From: Corynebacterium sp. zg-331
GTDB taxonomy: Bacteria; Actinomycetota; Actinomycetes; Mycobacteriales; Mycobacteriaceae
Assembly (NCBI RefSeq): GCF_014267345.1
Contig: NZ_JACMYD010000004.1
Span: 1 to 64,000, forward strand
Reading direction: 5' to 3'
DNA length: 64,000 bases
Shown here: positions 24,351-32,571 of the stretch, in pieces
How positions within the stretch are numbered: position 1 is the stretch's first letter
Layout of the letters: every line of letters starts with the position of its first letter
Translations under genes and position numbers: made by a program
The notes under the pieces: generated by a model
Seen by the model: only the letters and a program-made list of their open reading frames with translations
What the model was told of the DNA's origin: nothing
Databases searched by the model: none

Positions 24351-25711
24351 CGATGCAGGCGCCAGACACCGCTCGGCGGGGTGCGATCCGGGCTCGGGGC
24401 TTCGGCTGGCGCCACGCCACCCGCGCGCAACCCGCTCTCAGCGGCATCGACCTGGACATTGCCCCCGGCGAACGGGTGATCCTCACCGGGGACTCCGGGG
24501 CGGGCAAGTCCACCCTCCTGGGGGCGATCGCCGGGCTGCTGGGCGGCGAAGAGGAGGGCGAGGCCGCGGGCAGCCTTGAGGTCGATGGGGTGGTGGGGAT
24601 GGTGCTCCAGGACCCGGATTCTCAGGTCATTGCCAGCCGCGTGGGCGACGACGTGGCCTTCGGCTGCGAGAACCTGGGCGTGCCGCACGGTGAGATCTGG
24701 CCTAGGGTGCGCCGGGCGCTGGATCTGGTGGGTCTGGGCTTGCCACTAGAGACTCCCACCCGCTATCTTTCCGGGGGACAGAAGCAGCGCCTGGCCCTGG
24801 CCGGGGTGGCGGCGATGGGGGCGCACATCGTGCTCCTCGACGAACCCACAGCCAACCTCGATCCGCGGGGTTGCCGCGAGGTGCGTGAGGCCGTCGAGAC
24901 GCTGGTGGCGCGCACCGGTGCCACCCTGGTGATCGTGGAACACCGCCCCGAGCTGTGGCGCGACCTGGCCACCCGCTGCCTGCACCTGGGCCGCGAGGGC
25001 CTGCTCGAGATCACTCCGGAGCAGTGGCCGCCGCGCCCTTTATTGCCCCCCGCGCAGCCGCAGCGCGCCAGCGAAGGAGACGTGTTGTTGCGCACCGAGG
25101 GGGTGATCACGGCGGCGGGCCTCACCCCGGATCTGCGCCTGCCTCGGGCCGCCTCCACCGTGATCACCGGCCCCAATGGGGTGGGCAAGACGCAGCTGGC
25201 CATGGTGCTCGGCGGGCTGGACGCCCCGCGCGCCGGGCGCGTCCGCCCCCACCCTGACCTCGCCCGGGGGCTGGACACCCCGCCGCATCGCTGGCGTTCG
25301 CAGGATCTCGCGCGGCGCATCGGCACGGTATTTCAAAACCCCGAGCACCAATTCGTGGCCCGCACGGTAGCAGACGATCTGCTCGTGGGCGGCTCGGCCG
25401 AGCGAGCGGAGGAGCTCATGGCGCGGCTGCGGCTGAGCCACCTACGCGGGGCGAACCCCTACACCCTGTCCGGAGGAGAAAAGCGTCGGCTCTCCGTGGC
25501 CACGGCGTTGATGGGGCACCCCGCGCTGCTGGTGCTCGACGAGCCCACCTTCGGGCAGGACACCGCCACCTTTGCCGAGCTCGCCCTGCTGCTGCGCGAG
25601 TGCACCGAGCGGGGTACCACGGTCGTGTCCATCACGCACGATGCGGACTTCGTGGCCACCTTGGGCGATCAGCACGTGCGCATGGCGCCACTCGAGGAGG
25701 AGCACCCATGA
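24347..25711 (+). CDS. ykoD: ECF transporter duplicated ATPase (YkoD type)
   Basis: A 454-residue protein with two ABC ATPase halves. Half 1 has GDSGAGKSTLLGAIAGLLGG, RYLSGGQKQRLALAGVAAMG and VLLDEPTANLDPRG; half 2 has TGPNGVGKTQLAMVLGGLD, YTLSGGEKRRLSVATALMG and LLVLDEPTFGQD. It powers uptake together with the S-component and the T-component encoded on each side. ATGA overlaps on both ends show tight translational coupling. Confidence 0.92.
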   Translation: MTMQAPDTARRGAIRARGFGWRHATRAQPALSGIDLDIAPGERVILTGDSGAGKSTLLGAIAGLLGGEEEGEAAGSLEVDGVVGMVLQDPDSQVIASRVGDDVAFGCENLGVPHGEIWPRVRRALDLVGLGLPLETPTRYLSGGQKQRLALAGVAAMGAHIVLLDEPTANLDPRGCREVREAVETLVARTGATLVIVEHRPELWRDLATRCLHLGREGLLEITPEQWPPRPLLPPAQPQRASEGDVLLRTEGVITAAGLTPDLRLPRAASTVITGPNGVGKTQLAMVLGGLDAPRAGRVRPHPDLARGLDTPPHRWRSQDLARRIGTVFQNPEHQFVARTVADDLLVGGSAERAEELMARLRLSHLRGANPYTLSGGEKRRLSVATALMGHPALLVLDEPTFGQDTATFAELALLLRECTERGTTVVSITHDADFVATLGDQHVRMAPLEEEHP

Positions 25712-26469
25712 ACCTGCTGCGCGGGGTCAATCCCGTGACCCGCCTGGGCGCGATGATGCTCGCCACCACGCCGCTGCTGCTCAGCCTGGATGCGTTCTCC
25801 GCCCTCGTGGCCATCGCACTGACGTGCGTGCTCTCCCCGATGTGCGGGCTGGGCTGGGGCGCGTTGGTGCGCCGGAGCCTGCCGCTGCTGCTGGTCGCAC
25901 CGATCGCCGGGGTCTCCATGCTGCTCTACGGCCGTCCCGGTGGGCGGGAGTACTTCTCCTTCCTCGCCATCCATATCACCGATAATTCGATTGCGCTCAG
26001 CCTCGCCATCGTGCTGCGGGTGCTGGCCCTTGGGCTGCCGGTCATCGTCCTGTCCGCCCGCGTCGATCCCACGGATCTGGGCGATGGTCTAGCCCAGGTG
26101 GCGCGCCTGCCCGCGCGCTTCGTTATTGCCTCGGTGGCGGCGATTCGCCTGCTGGCCCTGGTGCGCGACGACGCCGCCTCCCTGCGTCGGGCCCGCCGGG
26201 CCCGCGGGGTGGCCGATCGTGGTCGGATTCGCGGGACCTTTTCCTTGTTCTTCGGGCTGCTGGTGTCCTCGTTGCGCCGAGGCACCAAGCTCGCCGTGGC
26301 GATGGAGGCCCGGGGCTTCGGGCGCGCGGGCGTGCAGCGCACCTGGGCGCGCCCCTCCACGGTGGGTCGGCGCGACGCGATGGTTCTGCTGACGTGGGCG
26401 TTGTTGCCCGTCCTCGCGCTCGGCTGCGCCTGGGCGGCGGGCACATTTCGCCTGCTGGGGGTGGCATGA
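25708..26469 (+). CDS. ykoC: ECF transporter transmembrane (T) component, YkoC/CbiQ type
   Basis: A 253-residue CbiQ-family protein with about five TM segments. The coupling motifs with conserved Ala-Arg-Gly signatures are present: RRARRARGVAD and AVAMEARGFG. These helices contact the ATPase halves and the S-component. It begins in an ATGA overlap with ykoD and ends in an ATGA overlap with the small kinase gene, so all belong to the TPP-riboswitch operon. Confidence 0.88.
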   Translation: MNLLRGVNPVTRLGAMMLATTPLLLSLDAFSALVAIALTCVLSPMCGLGWGALVRRSLPLLLVAPIAGVSMLLYGRPGGREYFSFLAIHITDNSIALSLAIVLRVLALGLPVIVLSARVDPTDLGDGLAQVARLPARFVIASVAAIRLLALVRDDAASLRRARRARGVADRGRIRGTFSLFFGLLVSSLRRGTKLAVAMEARGFGRAGVQRTWARPSTVGRRDAMVLLTWALLPVLALGCAWAAGTFRLLGVA

Positions 26470-26945
26470 TTCGCACCTGGCTCATCGACGGCCCTTCGGG
26501 GGCGGGCAAGACCACGTATGCCGAGGCACTCGCGCGCCGCCTGGGGCACCGAGTGGTGCATTTAGATGACTTTTACCCGGGTTGGGACGGCCTGGCCGCC
26601 GGGGCGCGCATGGTGGCTGAGCACGTGCTGCACCCGAGTGCGCCGGGGTATCGCCGCTGGGATTGGGAGAGGGATCGCCCCGGTGAGTGGGTGACGCTGC
26701 CGGTGGGAGCGCCGCTCATCGTCGAGGGGGTGGGGGCGATCACGGAGGCCTCGGTGGCGGCGGCGCGGCATCGGGGCGGGGTGCATACCGTGGTGATCAG
26801 CGCCCCGGAGTCGGTGCGCCGCGCCCGCGCCCTGGCGCGCGATCCTTTCTATGAGCCGTGGTGGCAGACCTGGGCGCGCCAGGAGCGCGAGCATTTTGCG
26901 ACCACGGTGCACATCACGCCCGACGAGAGGAGAGAACATGGATAG
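26466..26945 (+). CDS. Small P-loop kinase, uridine-kinase-like
   Basis: A 159-residue ATP-binding protein. Walker A is IDGPSGAGKTTYAEAL, followed by VVHLDDFYPGWDGL, which matches the DDFY substrate/metal region of uridine kinase-like enzymes, and LIVEGVGAI. A late RRARALARDP fits the LID arginines. It is short of the usual uridine kinase (about 210). The substrate is unknown; location in a TPP-riboswitch operon invites a role in thiamin or pyrimidine-moiety phosphorylation. Overlaps ykoC by 4 nt and the Nudix gene by 8 nt. Confidence 0.7.
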   Translation: MIRTWLIDGPSGAGKTTYAEALARRLGHRVVHLDDFYPGWDGLAAGARMVAEHVLHPSAPGYRRWDWERDRPGEWVTLPVGAPLIVEGVGAITEASVAAARHRGGVHTVVISAPESVRRARALARDPFYEPWWQTWARQEREHFATTVHITPDERREHG

Positions 26946-27345
26946 CGAGGCGGTCATTCGGATTGCGGCCGTGGTGCTGCGCAATGGGAAGGGGAAGGTG
27001 CTCACGGTGCGCAAACGCGGCACGAACTCCTTCATGTTTCCCGGAGGAAAAAGAGAGCCGGGGGAGCGGCCGCGGGAGACGGCGCGCCGCGAGATCAACG
27101 AGGAATTGGGTCTGACTTTGTGCGCGGAGGATTTGATCTTCCTGGGCACGATGACCGCCCCGGCGGCCAACGAGCCGGGCCATACCGTGGAGTGCGCGGT
27201 ATTCGATTGGCGGGGCGTGTTGCCCGAGCTGCCCCAGGTGCGCGCGGAGATCGCGGAGGCGCGATTTTATGACCCCTCGTCCCGCGCGGCGGAGATCGCG
27301 CCCTTGACGCGGGACGTGGTGTTTCCCCTCCTGTTAACCACCTAG
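26938..27345 (+). CDS. Nudix hydrolase
   Basis: A 135-residue enzyme with a complete Nudix box at residues 37-59 (GKREPGERPRETARREINEE, then LGL), binding Mg2+ to cleave a nucleoside diphosphate-X bond. GAGAGGAGAGAAC precedes the ATG, and the gene overlaps the kinase end by 8 nt. Substrate unknown; as last gene of a thiamin-controlled operon, a thiamin-diphosphate or oxidised-precursor pyrophosphatase is conceivable, but generic housekeeping is just as likely. Confidence 0.85.
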   Translation: MDSEAVIRIAAVVLRNGKGKVLTVRKRGTNSFMFPGGKREPGERPRETARREINEELGLTLCAEDLIFLGTMTAPAANEPGHTVECAVFDWRGVLPELPQVRAEIAEARFYDPSSRAAEIAPLTRDVVFPLLLTT

Positions 27346-27373
27346 CAGGAGGATGCGGGTGTATTAGTCTTCA

Positions 27374-27389
27374 CAGACTATGCTGTCTG
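27374..27389 (+). promoter_or_regulatory. Promoter -10 within an inverted repeat upstream of oppA
   Basis: CAGAC-TATGCT-GTCTG: the 5-bp arms flank a good -10 hexamer (TATGCT, 27379-27384). A regulator bound here would cover the promoter. It lies 20 bp upstream of the oppA start, whose ribosome site AAGGAG follows. Confidence 0.45.
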
Positions 27390-27409
27390 AAAAGCGCGAA
27401 GGAGACAGC

Positions 27410-28981
27410 ATGGTTCGATCACGGATCATCGCCCTGCTGGTGGCGATGAGCATGGCCGCGGGCGGATTAGCCGCCTGCGGCACCGACGACCCCACCGATT
27501 ACGTCACGGCCAACGGCTCGGAACCTCAAAATCCCCTGATACCCGGCATGACCAACGAGAACGGCGGGGGCAGGGTTATCGACCTGATTTATTCCGGTCT
27601 GGTGGCCTACGATGCCCAGGGACGGCCCTATAACGAGGTGGCGGAGTCCATCGAGTCCGAGGATGGCAAGCACTACACCATCCGGCTGAAGGAGACCTTC
27701 TTTGCCGATGGCACCCCGGTCAAGGCTCAGAACTTCGTGCGGGCCTGGAATTACGTGGTGGAACACTCCCAAACCCTGGAATACGCCTTCGAGGGCATCG
27801 AGGGCTACGAGGAGGGCATCGCGGAGCTCCCCGGCGTCCGGGCGGTGGACGATCGTACCCTGACCGTGGCCCTCAAGGAGGTGCAACGGGATTTCCCCAC
27901 CCAGCTGGGCTACCAGGCGTATTTCCCGCTGCCGGACGTGGCCTTCGACGACATGGAGGCTTTCGGTAACAAACCCGTGGGCAATGGCCCCTACCGGGTA
28001 AACGAGTGGACGCATTACGACAACATCACGCTTCTGCCGAATACCGAGTATCGCGGCGCCCGCGAGGCCGCCAACGACGGCGTGAAGTTCCTCTTCTACG
28101 CCTCCCTGGATGCGGGCTACGCGGACCTATTGGCCAATAACCTCGACGTTTTGGATGCGCTCCCGGATTCCGCCTTCGCCACCTATGAGGAGGAGCTTGA
28201 GGGCCGCTCGGTTAATCAACCGGCCGCGGTATTCCAGGGATTCGTCATCCCGGAGCGCCTGGAGCACTTCTCCGGCGAGGAGGGGGATCTGCGCCGCCGC
28301 GCGATCTCGCGGGCCATCAACCGCGAGCAGATCACGGACCTCATTTTCGAGGGGACGCGCACCCCTGCCACGGACTTCGCCTCGCCCACGGTGCCCGGTC
28401 ACTCCGATCACCTCCCGGGGGCGGAGGTACTGGATTACGACCCGCGGGAGGCCCGTCGGCTGTGGGCGCAGGCGGACGCATTGTCCCCGTGGAGCGGGGA
28501 GTTCACCATCGGGTATAACTCCGACGGCGGCCATCAGGCCTGGGTGGATGCCGTGACCAACCAGCTGCGCAACACCCTGGGCATCGAGGCCCTGGGCAAG
28601 CCCTACCCGGATTTCAAGTCCCTGCGCGACGACGTGAACAAGCGCACCACCAGCGGGGCCTTCCGGTCCGGTTGGCAAGCCGATACCCCCGTGCTCAGCG
28701 ACTTCCTGGTGGCCCCGTTCACCACCACCGGCGGTTCCAACGACGGCGATTACTCCAACGCCGAGGTGGATCGGCAGGTGGTTTTGGGCAAGGCCGCCGT
28801 CACACCGGAGGAGGCGAACGAGCACTACAACCTGGCCCAGGAGGAATTACTGAAGGATCTGCCCTCCATTCCGCTGTGGTATTCCAACACCGTGGGCGGC
28901 CATAGCTCCAGGGTGGGCGAGGTCGTCTTTGCCTGGACGGGGATGCCGGTGCTCAACAAGGTGAGGAAGGTGGCCTCATGA
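27410..28981 (+). CDS. oppA: Oligopeptide ABC transporter substrate-binding lipoprotein
   Basis: A 523-residue family 5 extracellular solute-binding lipoprotein. Signal peptide at residues 1-22 with lipobox LAAC (Cys23 lipidated). Typical SBP_bac_5 stretches are NPLIPGMTNENGGGRVIDLI, FADGTPVKAQNFVRAWNYVV and NKPVGNGPYRVNEW. It captures peptides at the cell surface for the permease encoded by the next genes. The ATG has AAGGAG 5 nt before it. The stop overlaps the oppB start. Confidence 0.92.
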   Translation: MVRSRIIALLVAMSMAAGGLAACGTDDPTDYVTANGSEPQNPLIPGMTNENGGGRVIDLIYSGLVAYDAQGRPYNEVAESIESEDGKHYTIRLKETFFADGTPVKAQNFVRAWNYVVEHSQTLEYAFEGIEGYEEGIAELPGVRAVDDRTLTVALKEVQRDFPTQLGYQAYFPLPDVAFDDMEAFGNKPVGNGPYRVNEWTHYDNITLLPNTEYRGAREAANDGVKFLFYASLDAGYADLLANNLDVLDALPDSAFATYEEELEGRSVNQPAAVFQGFVIPERLEHFSGEEGDLRRRAISRAINREQITDLIFEGTRTPATDFASPTVPGHSDHLPGAEVLDYDPREARRLWAQADALSPWSGEFTIGYNSDGGHQAWVDAVTNQLRNTLGIEALGKPYPDFKSLRDDVNKRTTSGAFRSGWQADTPVLSDFLVAPFTTTGGSNDGDYSNAEVDRQVVLGKAAVTPEEANEHYNLAQEELLKDLPSIPLWYSNTVGGHSSRVGEVVFAWTGMPVLNKVRKVAS

Positions 28982-29904
28982 TGCGCTACGTGGGCCGTCG
29001 CCTGCTCCAGATGATTCCCGTGTTCCTCGGCGCCACCTTCCTGCTGTACGCCCTGGTGTTCCTCATGCCGGGTGACCCCGTGGCAGCCCTGGGCGGGGAC
29101 CGAGGTCTGAGCGATTCCGCCCGTCAGGCGATCGAGGAGCGGTATCACCTGGACAAACCCTTCTTGGTGCAGTACCTGCTCTACCTCAAGGGGATCTTTA
29201 GCCTTGACTTTGGCACCACCTTTTCCGGTCAGCCCGTCTCGGAGGTCATGGCCCGGGCCTTCCCGGTGACCATTGTGCTGGCGATGATGGCCCTGGCCTT
29301 TGAGGCGGTGTTCGGCGTGCTCTTTGGCGTCATCGCCGGGGTGCGCAAGGGCGGCATCTTCGACTCCACGGTGCTGGTGCTCTCCCTGCTGGTCATCGCG
29401 GTGCCCTCCTTCGTCATCGGCTTTGTGCTGCAGTTCCTGGTGGGGGTGAAATGGGAGCTGTTGCCGGCCACGGTGGGCAGCAACGAGTCTCCGGTCGCTC
29501 TCGTCCTGCCGGCGGTGGTCCTGGGCTCCCTCTCTTTCGCCTACGTGTTGCGGCTGACCCGTCAATCGATCAGCGAGAATCTCCAGGCTGATTACGTGCG
29601 TACCGCCAAAGCCAAGGGACTCTCGGCGCGCCGGGTGATGACGCATCATGTGCTGCGTAACTCGTTGATCCCGGTGGTGACCTTCCTCGGCGCGGACCTG
29701 GGGGCGCTGATGGGCGGCGCGATTGTCACCGAGGGGATCTTTGGCATCAACGGCGTGGGCGGCGCGATCTATCAGGCCATTCTCAAGGGGGAGCCCAGCA
29801 CCGTGGTTTCCATTGCTACGGTGCTGGTGATCGTCTATATCCTGGCCAATCTGCTGGTGGACATCCTGTATGCCGTGCTTGATCCGAGGATTCGCTATGT
29901 CTAA
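28978..29904 (+). CDS. oppB: Oligopeptide ABC transporter permease
   Basis: A 308-residue permease with six TM segments and the N-terminal RRLLQMIPVFLGATFLLYAL typical of the OppB/DppB family. The cytoplasmic EAA loop reads YVRTAKAKGLSARRVMTHH. It starts in an ATGA overlap with oppA and overlaps oppC by 8 nt, so the operon is translationally coupled. Confidence 0.92.
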   Translation: MMRYVGRRLLQMIPVFLGATFLLYALVFLMPGDPVAALGGDRGLSDSARQAIEERYHLDKPFLVQYLLYLKGIFSLDFGTTFSGQPVSEVMARAFPVTIVLAMMALAFEAVFGVLFGVIAGVRKGGIFDSTVLVLSLLVIAVPSFVIGFVLQFLVGVKWELLPATVGSNESPVALVLPAVVLGSLSFAYVLRLTRQSISENLQADYVRTAKAKGLSARRVMTHHVLRNSLIPVVTFLGADLGALMGGAIVTEGIFGINGVGGAIYQAILKGEPSTVVSIATVLVIVYILANLLVDILYAVLDPRIRYV

Positions 29905-30838
29905 CTACCCCCATCAAGAGCATGTCGTGGCCGAGGAGCAGGCCCCCGAGTCTCGGCCGGAGTCCGAAGAGCGGAAAAACGGTGCTCCCGCCTCCCAGTG
30001 GGTGGTGGCCTGGCACCAGTTATGCCGCCGCTCCATGTTTTGGGTCAGCGCGGTGTTGATCCTCGGCGCGGTGTTGACGGCCGCCTTCCCGCAGCTGTTG
30101 AGCTCCGCCGATCCCCGCTCCTGCGATCTGGCCCGTTCCCTGGCCGGGCCGGAATCCGGTCATCCCTTTGGCTTCGATCGTCAGGGCTGCGACATCTATG
30201 CCCGCACCATCTACGGCGCTCGCGCCTCGGTGACGGTGGGGCTCCTCACCACCGTCCTGGTGGTGTGCATCGGCACCACGGTGGGGGCGGTGGCGGGCTA
30301 CTTCGGTGGGGTCCTCGATGCGGTGCTATCCCGGCTCACGGACGTGTTCTTTGCGGTGCCGCTGGTACTGGCGGCCATCGTGGTGATGCAGATGTTCCGC
30401 GATCACCGCACCATCCTCACCGTGGTGATCGTGCTGGGGTTGTTCGGTTGGACGAGCATTGCGCGGATCACTCGAGGCGCGGTGATGAGCGTCAAGAACG
30501 AGGAATACGTCACCGCCGCCCGTGCGATGGGCCAGCCAGGGTGGAAGACCCTCATCACCCACATCGTGCCGAACTCCGCCGCTCCCATCATCGTCTACGC
30601 GACGGTGGCCCTGGGCACCTTTATCGTGGCGGAGGCCACGCTTTCCTTCCTGGGCATTGGTCTGCCCTCTACGGTGGTGTCCTGGGGTGGCGACATCTCT
30701 GCGGCCCAGGCCAGTCTGCGCACCAAACCAATGGTGCTGTTTTACCCCGCGGCGGCCCTGGCACTGACCGTCTTGAGTTTCATCATGATGGGCGACGTCG
30801 TGCGCGACGCCCTGGAACCGAAGGCGAGGAAGCGATGA
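29897..30838 (+). CDS. oppC: Oligopeptide ABC transporter permease
   Basis: A 313-residue OppC/DppC-type permease. A polar N-terminal tail of about 35 residues precedes the first TM segment; GFDRQGCDIYARTIYGARAS is the conserved family region and EYVTAARAMGQPGWKTLITH is the EAA loop that docks on the ATPases. The frame opens nine codons earlier inside oppB, but ATG 29897 gives the standard start. Ends in ATGA with the ATPase gene. Confidence 0.92.
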   Translation: MSNYPHQEHVVAEEQAPESRPESEERKNGAPASQWVVAWHQLCRRSMFWVSAVLILGAVLTAAFPQLLSSADPRSCDLARSLAGPESGHPFGFDRQGCDIYARTIYGARASVTVGLLTTVLVVCIGTTVGAVAGYFGGVLDAVLSRLTDVFFAVPLVLAAIVVMQMFRDHRTILTVVIVLGLFGWTSIARITRGAVMSVKNEEYVTAARAMGQPGWKTLITHIVPNSAAPIIVYATVALGTFIVAEATLSFLGIGLPSTVVSWGGDISAAQASLRTKPMVLFYPAAALALTVLSFIMMGDVVRDALEPKARKR

Positions 30839-32391
30839 GTACCGCGACCACCCCCCAACCGCTCCTGCAGATCAGCGATGTACGGATCACCTTCGACTCC
30901 GCCGCCGGCCCCGTCCACGCCGTCAAGGGCGCCAACCTGACCGTGTACCCGGGCCAGGCCGTGGCCATCGTGGGCGAATCTGGCTCCGGTAAGTCCACCA
31001 CCGCCATGTCCGCGATGGGTCTGTTGTCTCCGAACGCGCGCATCACCGAGGGTACCGTGCGCTTCGATGGTGTCGACGTCACCCGCTACACGGAGAAACA
31101 GTGGCAGCGGCTCCGCGGCCGGGAAATCGGACTGGTGCCCCAAGACCCGATGAGCAACCTCAACCCCGTGTGGCGCGTGGGACGCCAGATCGAGGAGATC
31201 CCCGGCAATCACGACGTGGTGGCCCTGCTGGAGGAAGCGGGCCTGACCGACGCCGCCCGCCGGGCCCGTCAGTTTCCCCACGAGTACTCCGGTGGTATGC
31301 GCCAGCGCGCGCTTATCGCCATGGGACTGGCTTCTCGTCCCAGGCTGCTTATCGCCGACGAGCCCACCTCCGCCCTGGACGTGACCGTGCAAAAGCTCAT
31401 CCTGGATCACCTGGAGAAGCTGACCGCAGAGCTCGGCACCGCCGTGCTTTTTATTACCCATGACCTGGGGCTGGCCGCCGAGCGCGCCGAGCACCTCGTG
31501 GTGATGAGTGGCGGGCGCGTGGTGGAATCCGGGCCCAGCCGTGAGATCCTTACTAACCCGCAGCACTCCTATACCCGGCGCCTGGTGGAGGCCGCTCCCG
31601 CCGTGGGAACCCCCGGAACGCCTCGACAGCGCTCGAATCACGAGCGGGTGATCAGCGTGGAGAACCTGACGAAGGACTTTGGCAAGAACCGCGCCGTGGA
31701 CGACGTCTCCTTCTACGTGCGCACCGGCACTACCACGGCCGTGGTGGGGGAGTCCGGTTCTGGCAAGTCCACCGTGGCAAACATGATTCTGGGTCTGCTC
31801 CAGCCCACCTCGGGGGTCGTGCGTTACAAGGGAAAGAACCTCGATGAGCTTTCGCGCCAAGAGAAGTTCGAGATGCGCCGCCGCATGCAGGTGGTGTTCC
31901 AGAATCCCTACGGTTCCTTAGACCCCATGTACTCGATTCAGCGGTGCATCGAGGAACCGATGAAGATCCATGGCATAGGCCGCAAGCAGCGGGCCAGCAG
32001 GGTGGGAGAACTTCTCGATATGGTGGCTATGCCGAGGTCGGTGGCGCGCCGCTACCCCAATGAACTTTCCGGCGGGCAGCGCCAGCGCATCGCCATTGCG
32101 CGGGCGCTGGCGCTGGATCCCGAGGTGATTGTGCTGGACGAGGCGGTCTCCGCCCTGGACGTGGTGGTGCAGGATCAGGTGCTAAGGCTCCTGGGGAACC
32201 TGCAGGAGGAGCTGGGCCTTTCCTATCTCTTTATCACCCACGATCTCGCCGTGGTGCGGCACACCGCCGACGACGTGGTGGTCATGCGCGGCGGCAGGAT
32301 CGTGGAACGAGGCGACACCGAGAGGGTCTTCCGTTGTCCCGAGCAGGAGTACACGCGCAATCTCATCGATGCCGTGCCCGGTTGGGGGTAG
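30835..32391 (+). CDS. Oligopeptide ABC transporter fused ATPase (OppD-OppF)
   Basis: A 518-residue protein with two complete ATPases in one chain, each with Walker A GESGSGKST. The first (about 1-250) has EYSGGMRQRALIAMGLASRP and LLIADEPTSALDVT; the second (about 265-518) has NELSGGQRQRIAIARALALD and VIVLDEAVSALDVV. In the second Walker B region, DEAVSAL replaces the usual DEPVSAL, a common variant. Fusion fixes the 1:1 ratio of the two nucleotide-binding subunits. Overlaps oppC by 4 nt; last gene of the operon. Confidence 0.9.
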   Translation: MSTATTPQPLLQISDVRITFDSAAGPVHAVKGANLTVYPGQAVAIVGESGSGKSTTAMSAMGLLSPNARITEGTVRFDGVDVTRYTEKQWQRLRGREIGLVPQDPMSNLNPVWRVGRQIEEIPGNHDVVALLEEAGLTDAARRARQFPHEYSGGMRQRALIAMGLASRPRLLIADEPTSALDVTVQKLILDHLEKLTAELGTAVLFITHDLGLAAERAEHLVVMSGGRVVESGPSREILTNPQHSYTRRLVEAAPAVGTPGTPRQRSNHERVISVENLTKDFGKNRAVDDVSFYVRTGTTTAVVGESGSGKSTVANMILGLLQPTSGVVRYKGKNLDELSRQEKFEMRRRMQVVFQNPYGSLDPMYSIQRCIEEPMKIHGIGRKQRASRVGELLDMVAMPRSVARRYPNELSGGQRQRIAIARALALDPEVIVLDEAVSALDVVVQDQVLRLLGNLQEELGLSYLFITHDLAVVRHTADDVVVMRGGRIVERGDTERVFRCPEQEYTRNLIDAVPGWG

Positions 32392-32499
32392 ATCGATGGA
32401 GGGGATCGCCATAGCCGTGGCCGTGATGACCAGGGAGCAACCTGCCTCTTCTTGACGGGAACAGCAATTCCGGAACGGGAGGGGAAGAGGACCGAGAGA

Positions 32500-32543
32500 A
32501 GCGCCCTGCCGACCACGGTGTAGGAACCGGTCGGCAGGGCGCT
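32500..32543. terminator. Strong hairpin terminator between convergent opp and aceB
   Basis: A 15-bp perfect stem with arms AGCGCCCTGCCGACC (32500-32514) and GGTCGGCAGGGCGCT (32529-32543) around a 14-nt loop, followed by TGTTCGG on the plus strand. It lies 108 bp after the ATPase gene and 28 bp after the aceB stop, so it may serve both directions. The stretch from 32392 to the hairpin contains no gene. Confidence 0.75.
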
Positions 32544-32571
32544 TGTTCGGCTCGTCGTGCGGAGCGTGGCG

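Noticed and set aside
26938..27345. Nudix enzyme as a specific TPP hydrolase
   Set aside because: Only the generic Nudix box is visible; no residue pattern here proves a thiamin substrate.
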